Assembly (NCBI GenBank): GCA_052143535.1
Contig: JBKQSS010000048.1
Coordinates: forward strand, 16,167 to 80,166
Length of the DNA stretch: 64,000 nt
Direction: 5' to 3'
Origin: JADGRA01 sp052143535
GTDB lineage: Bacteria; Myxococcota; Myxococcia; Myxococcales; Myxococcaceae
This document shows, in pieces, positions 43,275-50,821 of this stretch (its first letter is position 1; each line of letters begins with the position of its first letter). The notes beneath the pieces were generated by a model that saw nothing but the letters and a program-made list of their open reading frames with translations, did not search any database and was not told the DNA's origin. The translations under genes were made by a program, and so were the position numbers.

Positions 43275-45131
43275 ATGCTCACCGCGCCTCTTCTTCTCAC
43301 CCTCTCGCTGCTCAGCCAGGTGGATGCCGGTCCCCCGCTGGCCGTGGACGTCTCCTCTGGCCGGCACCCCATCAGCCCGGACATCTACGGGATGAATAGC
43401 TACAGCGTCACCACCGCGGATGGCTCCTTCCATGCCGAGGTTCGGGTGCCCGTCACCCGCATGGGTGGGGACGCCGCTAGCCGGTACAACTGGAGGCTGG
43501 ATGCAAGCAACTCCGGCTTTGATTGGTACTTCATGGCTGGAAGCGGTGAGACGGCGCCGGTGCCCAATGCCACCGCGGACACCGTCATCCAGCTGGCGAC
43601 GAGCTCGTTCGGGCGCACGCTGCTCACCATTCCCTTGGTGCCCTACCTCAACAGCGTGGGCCCCGGAAACGACTGCAGTTACCCAAGCACCCAGTTTCCG
43701 GACCAGCAGTCCTTCAACCCGTACGTCCAGCCCAACGGGTACCAGTGCGGCAACGGCGTGCTGACGGACGGCGGCAGTCCCATCCTCCTCAGCCAGGAAC
43801 AAATCAACCGCATCAACACGCCCAACTCCACCGGCCTGGCCACCGAGTGGGTCCAGTACCTGGTGACCCGCTATGGCAGCGCCGCCGACGGCGGCGTACT
43901 CTTTTACAACTTGGACAACGAGCCAAGCGGCTGGAGCAACACCCACCGGGACATTGTCCCGGTTAACCCACCTTACGCCGGAGACGGCGGACTGACCGAG
44001 CTCGGCATCCAGTTCGCAACAGCCATCAAAGCCGCCGACCCGACCGCCCTCACGCTGGGCCCGGTGGACTTCGGCTACCCGGTGTACCAGTACGCTGCCG
44101 GCTACCTCGATGCGATGGCCGCCGCCGCGGCGAGCGCCGGCCACAGACTGCTCGACTACTTGGACGAGCACTATTACCCCTCAACCAACCTGAATGAGGC
44201 GATGGCCAACACCACGGCCGCTGGCAGCGCGGCGCTGCAAACGCAGCGGCTCGACTCCACCCGCTCCTTGTGGGACCCGACCTATTCGGACCAGAGCTGG
44301 ATTGGCCAGTACAACCCACCCATCCAGCTCATCCCGTACTTCAAACAGCTCATCGCCGCCCACTACCCCGGCACCAAGCTGGCCATCAGCGAGTACAACT
44401 GGGGTGGGACGCAGAGCATGAATGGGGCGCTGGCCGAGGCAGACGTGCTCGGCATTTTTGGTCGCGAGGGGCTCGACCTGGCCACCATGTGGGGCCCTCC
44501 GGCGAGCACCGACGCAGTGGCCTACGCCTTCCGCATTTATAGAAACTACGACGGCCAAGGCAGCAGCTACGGAGATACGTGGGTGAGCTCCACCAGCGGC
44601 GACGCCACCAACGCCGGACAGGGCACCCTGGCCATTTACGGCGCCCAGCGCACCTCGGACGGCGCCCTGACGCTCGTCGTTTTAAATAAGACGGGCGGCG
44701 ACCTCACCAGCGCGGTGACGCTGGCCGGCTTCACGCCCTCGGCCACGGCCCAGGTGTGGCAGTACAGCCCTGCCAACCTCACCGCGGTGGTGCGCCAGGC
44801 GGACGTCCCGGTGAGCACCTCGGGCCTCAGCACCACCTTCCCGGCGAACAGCATTACCCTGTTGGTGGTGGCCTCCACGACGGTGGCAACGGCCCCGGAC
44901 GCCGGGCCACCCGACAGCGGCACCGCGGATGGCGGCCCCAACGGCGGCGGAGGGAATGGCTCCGGCGGTGGCAGCCCAGGAGGCCCTGCCTCGGTGGGCA
45001 CCGGTGTGCAGGGGGGCTGCAGCAGCGCCCCCGGCACCAGCGTGGGCTCGGGCCTGCTCGCCTTTCTTTTTCTGGCCCTCAGTCGTCCTCGCGGCCCAAA
45101 CGCACCGCGACGGCGTTCCCGTCGCGAGTGA
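43275..45131 (+). CDS. Glycoside hydrolase family 44-like protein with MYXO-CTERM-like tail
   Basis: A 618-residue secreted protein with a signal peptide (LLLTLSLLSQVDA). The body resembles GH44 endoglucanase/xyloglucanase-type hydrolases: ISPDIYGMNSY, VTRMGGDAASRYNW, a putative acid/base Glu-216 in YNLDNEPSGW, and a putative nucleophile Glu-373 in ISEYNWGG. A beta-sandwich domain follows to about residue 535, then a low-complexity GGGGNGSGGG linker and a C-terminal tail: GGCSS, a hydrophobic stretch (GLLAFLFLAL) and an Arg cluster (RRRSRR). That tail is like MYXO-CTERM sorting signals, which anchor proteins on the myxobacterial surface. Polysaccharide breakdown in the surroundings is a likely role. 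Confidence 0.87.
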   Translation: MLTAPLLLTLSLLSQVDAGPPLAVDVSSGRHPISPDIYGMNSYSVTTADGSFHAEVRVPVTRMGGDAASRYNWRLDASNSGFDWYFMAGSGETAPVPNATADTVIQLATSSFGRTLLTIPLVPYLNSVGPGNDCSYPSTQFPDQQSFNPYVQPNGYQCGNGVLTDGGSPILLSQEQINRINTPNSTGLATEWVQYLVTRYGSAADGGVLFYNLDNEPSGWSNTHRDIVPVNPPYAGDGGLTELGIQFATAIKAADPTALTLGPVDFGYPVYQYAAGYLDAMAAAAASAGHRLLDYLDEHYYPSTNLNEAMANTTAAGSAALQTQRLDSTRSLWDPTYSDQSWIGQYNPPIQLIPYFKQLIAAHYPGTKLAISEYNWGGTQSMNGALAEADVLGIFGREGLDLATMWGPPASTDAVAYAFRIYRNYDGQGSSYGDTWVSSTSGDATNAGQGTLAIYGAQRTSDGALTLVVLNKTGGDLTSAVTLAGFTPSATAQVWQYSPANLTAVVRQADVPVSTSGLSTTFPANSITLLVVASTTVATAPDAGPPDSGTADGGPNGGGGNGSGGGSPGGPASVGTGVQGGCSSAPGTSVGSGLLAFLFLALSRPRGPNAPRRRSRRE

Positions 45132-45627
45132 CGTGCACACTCCAGGGGCGGCAGCACACTGGGCAGTCCTCGACGTAGCGCTCCTCTGGCACGCCTAACC
45201 ACTCCGCCTGCACCCGCACCCGCTCACCGCAGTAGGGGCACCGCACCCGCTCGCCTTGGGCGCTCGCTGGCCCTGGTGCCTCCGCTTCTTGGAGGCGTGG
45301 CGCGGCGGGAGGCCGCTCGCCGCGGGCGGCGGCCTCCTCCCAGCGGCTCAACTGGAGCTCGAGCTCGGACACTTCTACCCCGAGCAGCGTGCTGGGCAGA
45401 GCGCCGAGGTGCCCCCGCGCCCGTCCAAAGAGCGTGGCCGCACCAACGGACTTTCCGCGCTGCCACTGGAGAAAGGCAGCGGCGAGTTGGGCCAGCGCCT
45501 GGAGCAACTCGCGCTCCGCACCCTGGCCGCTCCGCCAGCCGGCCTCCCACGCTTCATGCGCGGCAAGGAAGTCGCCTCGGGCGAAGCGAACCCGTCCCGT
45601 CTGGACGTCAGTGTCGAGCGGATGCAC
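45079..45627 (-). CDS. DUF309 protein fused to CPXCG cysteine-rich domain
   Basis: A 182-residue protein. Residues 10-95 or so form the helical DUF309 domain (RFARGDFLAAHEAWEAGWR; LLQALAQLAAAFLQWQRGK). A linker leads to a C-terminal zinc-binding-type domain with CPYCG (130-134) and DCPVCCRPW (154-162), matching small CPXCG Cys-rich proteins that are normally separate genes. Function of both domains is unknown. I chose the GTG at 45627 (GGAG 12 bases upstream); a longer frame to 45831 adds low-complexity sequence. The 3' end overlaps the GH44 gene by 53 bases, convergent. Confidence 0.78.
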   Translation of the reverse strand: MHPLDTDVQTGRVRFARGDFLAAHEAWEAGWRSGQGAERELLQALAQLAAAFLQWQRGKSVGAATLFGRARGHLGALPSTLLGVEVSELELQLSRWEEAAARGERPPAAPRLQEAEAPGPASAQGERVRCPYCGERVRVQAEWLGVPEERYVEDCPVCCRPWSVHVTRDGNAVAVRLGREDD

Positions 45628-45886
45628 CTTGGGTAAAAGCTCCAGCGAAGGCGGCCCAGGACGAATAGGACGGCCTGGAGCCTGAATCAGAAGCCCAGGC
45701 CCCCCGTCATGATGGCAGCCGGCGGCCCAGGCAGGAAGCCGAAGGAAGCTGCAACGTGTCGAGGGCTTTCGCTTGCCTCCTGTCGGGAAGCTTGGCCGCG
45801 GCCTGTGGCTCCGGAGCGCCCCTGGCGGCAACCGCCATTACCGGGGTGACGGTGAGGAGCGCTGACAACTCGGTGGCGGCGGGGGG

Positions 45887-47257
45887 TTAGCGAATGGGTT
45901 CCGAGGACAGGACGAGGTCCCCGCGCCCCAAGTACTCGCCCTCGCTGAAGGCCCCGTAGAATTCCTCGAGCATGGCGTCGAAGTCCGGGTAGCGAGCCTC
46001 GCGGCGGTCGTGCGTCATCTTGTCGAAGATGAGGTCGAGCTTGCTCGGGGCGTCGGTGCGCACCTCGGAGGGCAACGGCGAGCGACGGCCGGGAATGGCG
46101 CCGGTGAGCATCTCGTAGAGGAGAATGCCCACGCCGTAGACGTCCGCCGCACCGCCCGCGTCCTTCGCCTTCACGATGAGCTCGGGGGCGAGGTAGCTCA
46201 GCGAGCCGGTGCCCACGTACACCTGGGGCATGCCCTTGCCGGAGTCAATCTCGATGACGCGGCTCAAGCCGAAGTCCCCAATTTTCGCATTTCCGAAGCC
46301 GTCGAAGAGGACGTTTTCGGGCTTGATGTTTTGGTGCGTGAGGCCTTGGGCGTGGGCGGCGCGCAGCGCGTAGGACAGCTGCAGGAAGGTGCGGACGGCC
46401 AACGGGACGGGGAGGCCCTTGCCGCCCGTCTGGTCTAGACGCTCGCGCAAATTTCCACGGAGCAGCTCCATCACGACATAGGGCCGGCCGACGTCCGTGT
46501 TTTGGTCAAGGATGGACACCACGCCCGGATGGCGTACCTGGGCCTGGGCGCAGAGTTCGGCCTTGAGCCGCTTCACCACGTCGGAGCGCTGGAGGAAGGA
46601 GAAGTACCCGAAGATGTCCTTCAGCTCCTTGATGGACACCTCGGTCCCGAGGCTGTTTTGGCGCCCCTTGTAGACGGTGCCGAGCGGCCCTGAGCCGATG
46701 GCGTCGAACTTCGTGTAACGCAGGTCTCCGTCGCCGGGCTTGCTCCCGGGAGCCGGGCGACCGTCCACCGCGGCGATGCCGTCCACGGCGGTGGTGCGAC
46801 GGGGCGGCGCCCGCGGGAGAGGGGTATTCGAGGGCGGCGGTGCGGCGGGGGGCTGGGCCACTGCGGTCTCCACGGTGACGTGTTCCAAGGCGGGGACAGA
46901 CGTCTCCACCTCGACGGGGTAGGAGCTGACGAGCGGCTCGTCCGCGGGAGCGAGCTGCTCGGAAAAGAATTCCCCCACCTCGCCGCTGAAGCGGTCGAGC
47001 TCGTTGCCTTCCACCACCCGCTCACCGGTGTCGGTGAGCCGCAGCTGGGCCTCGCGGTCCATGGCGATGTAGTGGAATTTGCGCAGGAAGAAAAAGTAGG
47101 CGTCGAACTCGAGCGAAACCGCTGGCTCGAGCGCCGTCTTGACGTCGGCGAGCTTGTTCGAGCGGCCGAGTCGCCCGTTCTCCCGAAGGTTCTTCAGGAT
47201 GAACAGCGCCTCGCCGCTCACCGTGTCGCGGGTGATGGCCGCCCTCTGGATGTTCAT
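45887..47257 (-). CDS. Ser/Thr kinase-like protein, predicted pseudokinase
   Basis: A 456-residue protein. The first 90 or so residues look like a winged-helix-type domain (GEALFILKNLRENGRLGRSN), followed by a Pro-rich linker and a Hanks-type kinase domain. The glycine loop is GSGPLG (188-193), Lys-210 in VSIKELK and the DFG motif (328-330) are present, but the catalytic loop reads H308-Q309-N310-I-K312 where active kinases have HRDxK. The catalytic Asp is replaced by Asn (codon AAC), so phosphotransfer is unlikely. The gene follows the PilZ-REC gene on the same strand with a 20-base gap. I chose the ATG at 47257; a TTG six codons upstream is possible. Confidence 0.86.
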   Translation of the reverse strand: MNIQRAAITRDTVSGEALFILKNLRENGRLGRSNKLADVKTALEPAVSLEFDAYFFFLRKFHYIAMDREAQLRLTDTGERVVEGNELDRFSGEVGEFFSEQLAPADEPLVSSYPVEVETSVPALEHVTVETAVAQPPAAPPPSNTPLPRAPPRRTTAVDGIAAVDGRPAPGSKPGDGDLRYTKFDAIGSGPLGTVYKGRQNSLGTEVSIKELKDIFGYFSFLQRSDVVKRLKAELCAQAQVRHPGVVSILDQNTDVGRPYVVMELLRGNLRERLDQTGGKGLPVPLAVRTFLQLSYALRAAHAQGLTHQNIKPENVLFDGFGNAKIGDFGLSRVIEIDSGKGMPQVYVGTGSLSYLAPELIVKAKDAGGAADVYGVGILLYEMLTGAIPGRRSPLPSEVRTDAPSKLDLIFDKMTHDRREARYPDFDAMLEEFYGAFSEGEYLGRGDLVLSSEPIR

Positions 47258-47277
47258 GGCGTTCGTTTCCCCCAATG

Positions 47278-48015
47278 CTAGCTGATCCTCAGCAACCGCT
47301 TCACCGTTTCCAGGACCTGGACAAACTTCACCGGTTTCCCAAGGTAGACATCGACTCCGAGGTCGGTGGCGCGCTCCTGCGCCTCGGTCCCACCTCCACT
47401 AATCGCTACCACGGGAACGGCTCGCCAGCGCGGGTCCGCTTTCATTCGCTGCACCAACTGGAAGCCGTCCAGTACAGGCATGTAGAGGTCGGTGACCACG
47501 AGATGAAAGGGCCGACCCTCTAGCTGGGCCAGTGCTCCGTGTCCATCCTGGGCGAAGTGGACTTCCATCGGCACCCGGCCCCCTAGCTCCTCGGCCGCGA
47601 GCTTCTTCAGCACGTAACTGTACATTTCGACCACGTGAGGATTGTCCTCGACGAGCAGCACCCGGTAGCCCAGGACCGACGGGACACTTCGTTGGGGAAC
47701 GCCCTCGCCGAGCATCGCCTCCAGCCGCTTGCGAGCCTCCCGGTCGGCCACTCGGATGCCGAGGCCTCCCACCGCCTCCGGCCGGGGAAGCCTGACCCAC
47801 ACCACCTCGCCTGAGAGCGCCACCGGCTCGAGCAGCCCCGGAAAGGAGACGGCCAGGGACACCCGCTCGCCGGGGCGCAGGGGCTCGCTGGTCTGAATGA
47901 AGAGTCCCCCCCGAGAGAGGTTCTCGGTGGCGTTGAGCGCAGCGGCACGGTCCTGGAAGTGCACTCGCAGGACGAATGGGACCCGTGCGTCGCCGCGCTT
48001 GTCTTCCTCGTCCAT
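47278..48015 (-). CDS. PilZ-REC fusion protein
   Basis: A 245-residue protein. The N-terminal half is a PilZ-type domain (RVPFVLRVHFQD; TENLSRGGLFIQTSEPL; GEVVWVRLPRPEAVGGLGI), which may bind cyclic-di-GMP; the RxxxR of classical binders is not clear here, so binding is uncertain. The second half is a receiver domain (VLLVEDN, phosphoacceptor Asp in LVVTDLYMPVLDG, GKPV). It is upstream of the pseudokinase gene and close to nuoE: its ATG at 48013-48015 overlaps an in-frame nuoE ATG (48014). A TTG two codons upstream is an alternative start. No membrane segment is seen. Confidence 0.85.
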   Translation of the reverse strand: MDEEDKRGDARVPFVLRVHFQDRAAALNATENLSRGGLFIQTSEPLRPGERVSLAVSFPGLLEPVALSGEVVWVRLPRPEAVGGLGIRVADREARKRLEAMLGEGVPQRSVPSVLGYRVLLVEDNPHVVEMYSYVLKKLAAEELGGRVPMEVHFAQDGHGALAQLEGRPFHLVVTDLYMPVLDGFQLVQRMKADPRWRAVPVVAISGGGTEAQERATDLGVDVYLGKPVKFVQVLETVKRLLRIS

Positions 48016-48070
48016 GAGCAAATTCCATCCGTTGACAGGGACCCTCGAAAGCCCCTACGAAGCCGGCCCG

Positions 48071-48559
48071 ATGGGGTCGCCCTTCTTCTCGGCCGAGGAG
48101 CAGCGCGTCTTCGACGCGAAGCTGTCGGAGATTCTCGCGCACTACCCGGCGGACCGCAAAAGCGCCGCGATGCTGCCGGCTCTTCGGCTACTCCAGGAGA
48201 TGAAGGGTTGGCTCTCGCCGGACGGCATGCGGCTGGTGGCGAAAGCCCTGGAGGTGGCGCCGGAGCGAGCTTACGAGGTCGCCACCTTCTACGTGATGTT
48301 TCACACCCAGAAACCGGGAAAGCACGTGGTGGACGTCTGTACCAACCTTTCCTGCTCCCTGTGGGGGGCGGAGGAGCTACTTACCTACCTCGAGGGCAAG
48401 CTCGGGCTGAAGGCCGGGACCTCCAATGACCGCTGGACGCTCCGCGAGACGGAGTGCCTGGCTTCCTGTGGGACGGCCCCCTGTCTTCAAGTCGACGAAG
48501 TCCATCACGAGAGACTCACCCGCGGGCGCGTCGACGCCCTCTTCGACAAGCTGACGTAG
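48071..48559 (+). CDS. nuoE: NADH-quinone oxidoreductase subunit E
   Basis: The thioredoxin-like subunit of Complex I that carries the N1a 2Fe-2S cluster. The 162-residue protein has four cysteines with family spacing: C90 and C95 (CTNLSC), C129 and C133 (CLASC). I use the ATG at 48071, since residues from there match the normal NuoE start (FSAEEQRVFDAKLSEIL); an ATG at 48014 would add 19 residues and overlap the divergent PilZ-REC start. It is the first gene of the nuoE-F-J-K-L-M-N operon, with nuoF 14 bases downstream. Confidence 0.93.
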   Translation: MGSPFFSAEEQRVFDAKLSEILAHYPADRKSAAMLPALRLLQEMKGWLSPDGMRLVAKALEVAPERAYEVATFYVMFHTQKPGKHVVDVCTNLSCSLWGAEELLTYLEGKLGLKAGTSNDRWTLRETECLASCGTAPCLQVDEVHHERLTRGRVDALFDKLT

Positions 48560-48573
48560 GGGAAGGAAGGCTG

Positions 48574-49908
48574 ATGCTGCCCGCTGCGGAGAAAGTCATC
48601 ACCCGGAACTGGGGCAAGCCAGACTCCTGGACGCTGGAGGCCTACCGGAGCAGCGGCGGCTACAAGTCCCTCGAAAAGGCGCTGGAGATGACCCCCCAGG
48701 CGGTCACCGACGAGGTGAAGAAGAGCAACCTCCGAGGTCGAGGCGGGGCGGGCTTTCCCACCGGGATGAAATGGAGCTTTGTCCCGAAGGACAGCCCCAA
48801 GCCGAAATACTTGGCGGTGAATGCCGACGAGTCCGAGCCGGGCACCTTCAAGGACCGCTACATTCTGGAGAACGACCCCCACATGCTGCTGGAGGGTGTG
48901 GCCATCGCCGCCTTCGCCCTGGGGGTGCACACCGCGTACGTGTACGCGCGCGGAGAATTCAAGTTCCAGGCGGAACGGCTGCAGCGGGCCATCGACGAAG
49001 CGGCCCGGGCAGGCATTTTCGGGCCGACGGTGTTGGGGAAGCCATTCGCGCTGGACGTCTACGTGGTGCGCGGAGCGGGCGCCTACATCTGCGGTGAGGA
49101 GACGGGGATGCTCGAGTCGCTCGAGGGCAAGAAGGGCTGGCCCCGGCTCAAGCCCCCCTTCCCGGCGGTGGTGGGGCTCTTCGGTTGCCCCACCGTAGTG
49201 AATAACGTCGAGACGCTGGCCTCGGTGCCGGCCATCATCGAGCACGGCGGCGAGTGGTACGCCAAGCTCGGGACGGAGAAGTCCGGGGGAACCAAGCTCA
49301 TCTGTCTGTCGGGGAGCGTGAAGCGGCCGGGCGTTTTCGAAATCTCCATGCGCACCACCGTCCGGCAGCTGATTGAGGACGAGCGCTACGGCCAAGGGAT
49401 GCCGACCGGGCGCACAGTGAAGGCCGTCATTCCGGGAGGCTCGAGTGCCCCGGTGCTGGCAGCGCACGAGCTGGACGTGGCACTCGAATTCGAGGCGCTG
49501 AAGAAAGTCGACAACATGGCCGGCTCGGGCGGCGTCATCGTCATGGACGACGCCACCTGCATGGTGCGCTCGCTGTGGCGGGTCATCCGCTTCTACGCCG
49601 AGGAATCCTGCGGCCAGTGCACGCCCTGTCGGGAAGGGGCGCCTTGGGCCAGCCAGCTTCTCCGGAAGCTGGAGGAGGGCCGCGGGGCGCCAGAAGACCT
49701 GGACATCCTGCTACATGTGGCGCACAGCATCGCCCCCTTCCCGCCCATCGGCCTGGGCAACACCATCTGCGCGCTGGGAGACTCGGTGGCCCTGCCCATT
49801 CACAGCTTCATGGCGCGCTTCCGCGACGAATTTCAGGCCCACATCTCGGGGCATCGCTGTCCCTTCGGCGACCACCCCTGGGGGCACTACGGGGTCTTCG
49901 CCGCGTGA
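48574..49908 (+). CDS. nuoF: NADH-quinone oxidoreductase subunit F
   Basis: The NADH- and FMN-binding subunit of Complex I, 444 residues, on the cytoplasmic arm. Visible are the NADH/FMN site LRGRGGAGFPTGMKW, NADESEPGTFKDRYI, GAGAYICGEET and the 4Fe-4S (N3) motif CGQCTPC (346-352), with a fourth Cys in HRCPFG near the C-terminus. A GGAAGG site precedes the ATG at 48574. The stop overlaps the nuoJ start as GTGA. In most operons nuoG follows; here membrane genes follow directly. Confidence 0.96.
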   Translation: MLPAAEKVITRNWGKPDSWTLEAYRSSGGYKSLEKALEMTPQAVTDEVKKSNLRGRGGAGFPTGMKWSFVPKDSPKPKYLAVNADESEPGTFKDRYILENDPHMLLEGVAIAAFALGVHTAYVYARGEFKFQAERLQRAIDEAARAGIFGPTVLGKPFALDVYVVRGAGAYICGEETGMLESLEGKKGWPRLKPPFPAVVGLFGCPTVVNNVETLASVPAIIEHGGEWYAKLGTEKSGGTKLICLSGSVKRPGVFEISMRTTVRQLIEDERYGQGMPTGRTVKAVIPGGSSAPVLAAHELDVALEFEALKKVDNMAGSGGVIVMDDATCMVRSLWRVIRFYAEESCGQCTPCREGAPWASQLLRKLEEGRGAPEDLDILLHVAHSIAPFPPIGLGNTICALGDSVALPIHSFMARFRDEFQAHISGHRCPFGDHPWGHYGVFAA

Positions 49909-50420
49909 ACCTCAGCCCTCAGCAACTGGTCTTTTTTCTGCTCGCCTTCGCCACGGTCTTTTCCGCCGTGCTGGTGATTGCCGTGCGCAATCCCATCAAT
50001 TCGGCGATGGCGCTGGTGGCCACCTTCCTCTTTCTGGCGGCCCTCTACGCCCAGCTTCTCGCGCACACCATCGCCGTGCTCCAGGTGTTGGTCTACGCCG
50101 GCGCCATCATGGTGCTGTTCCTCTTCGTCATCATGCTCCTGTCACTCACCCACCTCGGTGAGCCGACGCCCCGGCCGGCCTTCCACCAGGTGGTGGGAGC
50201 GCTCAGCGCCGTGGCGGTGCTGGCGGGCCTCTTCGCGGCCATCCTGCACTGGCACGAGCGGGTCGCCCATCACCCGCGCGAGAGCCTCGCTCGCTTCGGG
50301 ACGCTGGAGCAGGTGGGCGGGCTGCTCTACACCCGCTGGTTGCTTCCCTTCGAGGCCGTCTCGTTGCTGCTGTTGGTGGCCATGGTTGGCGCCGTGGTGG
50401 TGGCCAAACCCCGCATCTAG
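49905..50420 (+). CDS. nuoJ: NADH-quinone oxidoreductase subunit J
   Basis: Membrane subunit of Complex I, 171 residues, with about five hydrophobic helices (VFFLLAFATVFSAVLVIAV; AMALVATFLFLAALYAQLL; VLVYAGAIMVLFLFVIMLL; VVGALSAVAVLAGLFAAIL; AVSLLLLVAMVGAVVVA). The third has the conserved VYAGAIMVLF pattern that forms the pi-bulge helix. The start is the GTG at 49905, which overlaps the nuoF TGA. The usual subunits G, H and I are not encoded before it. The gap to nuoK holds a strong hairpin. Confidence 0.95.
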   Translation: MNLSPQQLVFFLLAFATVFSAVLVIAVRNPINSAMALVATFLFLAALYAQLLAHTIAVLQVLVYAGAIMVLFLFVIMLLSLTHLGEPTPRPAFHQVVGALSAVAVLAGLFAAILHWHERVAHHPRESLARFGTLEQVGGLLYTRWLLPFEAVSLLLLVAMVGAVVVAKPRI

Positions 50421-50433
50421 CTCGCAAGCATTC

Positions 50434-50463
50434 AAAAAGGGGGGCTCCTTCCGAGGAGCCCCC
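50434..50463 (-). terminator. 9-bp hairpin between nuoJ and nuoK with T-tract on the minus strand
   Basis: GGGGGCTCC (50440-50448) and GGAGCCCCC (50455-50463) pair perfectly around the loop TTCCGA. A run of five A (50434-50438) precedes the stem on the plus strand, so on the minus strand the stem is followed by five T, the form of an intrinsic terminator for leftward (antisense) transcription. On the operon's own strand there is no T-tract. It may block antisense RNA or act as an mRNA processing/stability site. Confidence 0.6.
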
Positions 50464-50491
50464 GACGCGTCAGGGAGCCTTCGTCAGCGAA

Positions 50492-50806
50492 ATGGAACTC
50501 AGCCCGGTCGACACCCAGTATTACCTGCTCCTGGCGGCGACGCTGTTCTGCATCGGCATGCTGGGGGTGCTCGTTCGGCGCAATGCGCTGGTGGTCTTCA
50601 TGAGCATCGAGCTGATGCTCAACGCCGCCAACCTCACTTTCCTGGCCGCGGCTCGGGAGCGGATGGACAGCTCCGGGCACCTGGCCGCGCTGTTCGTCAT
50701 CGCCGTGGCCGCGGCTGAGGCGGCGGTCGGCCTGGCCATCGTCATCGCCCTCTTCCGCAATCGAGGCACCGTCAACGTAGAAGACATCCGGACGATGAAG
50801 TACTAG
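50492..50806 (+). CDS. nuoK: NADH-quinone oxidoreductase subunit K
   Basis: A 104-residue membrane subunit of Complex I with three helices (YYLLLAATLFCIGMLGVLV; ALVVFMSIELMLNAANLTFL; LAALFVIAVAAAEAAVGLAI). The conserved MSIELMLN carries the Glu of helix 2 (Glu-36 in E. coli), and the third helix has the second conserved Glu (AAAEAAVGLA); both are in the proton path. It follows nuoJ by 71 bases that include the hairpin at 50440-50463, and nuoL starts 15 bases after its stop. Confidence 0.96.
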   Translation: MELSPVDTQYYLLLAATLFCIGMLGVLVRRNALVVFMSIELMLNAANLTFLAAARERMDSSGHLAALFVIAVAAAEAAVGLAIVIALFRNRGTVNVEDIRTMKY

Positions 50807-50821
50807 GCCCACTCACCGACC

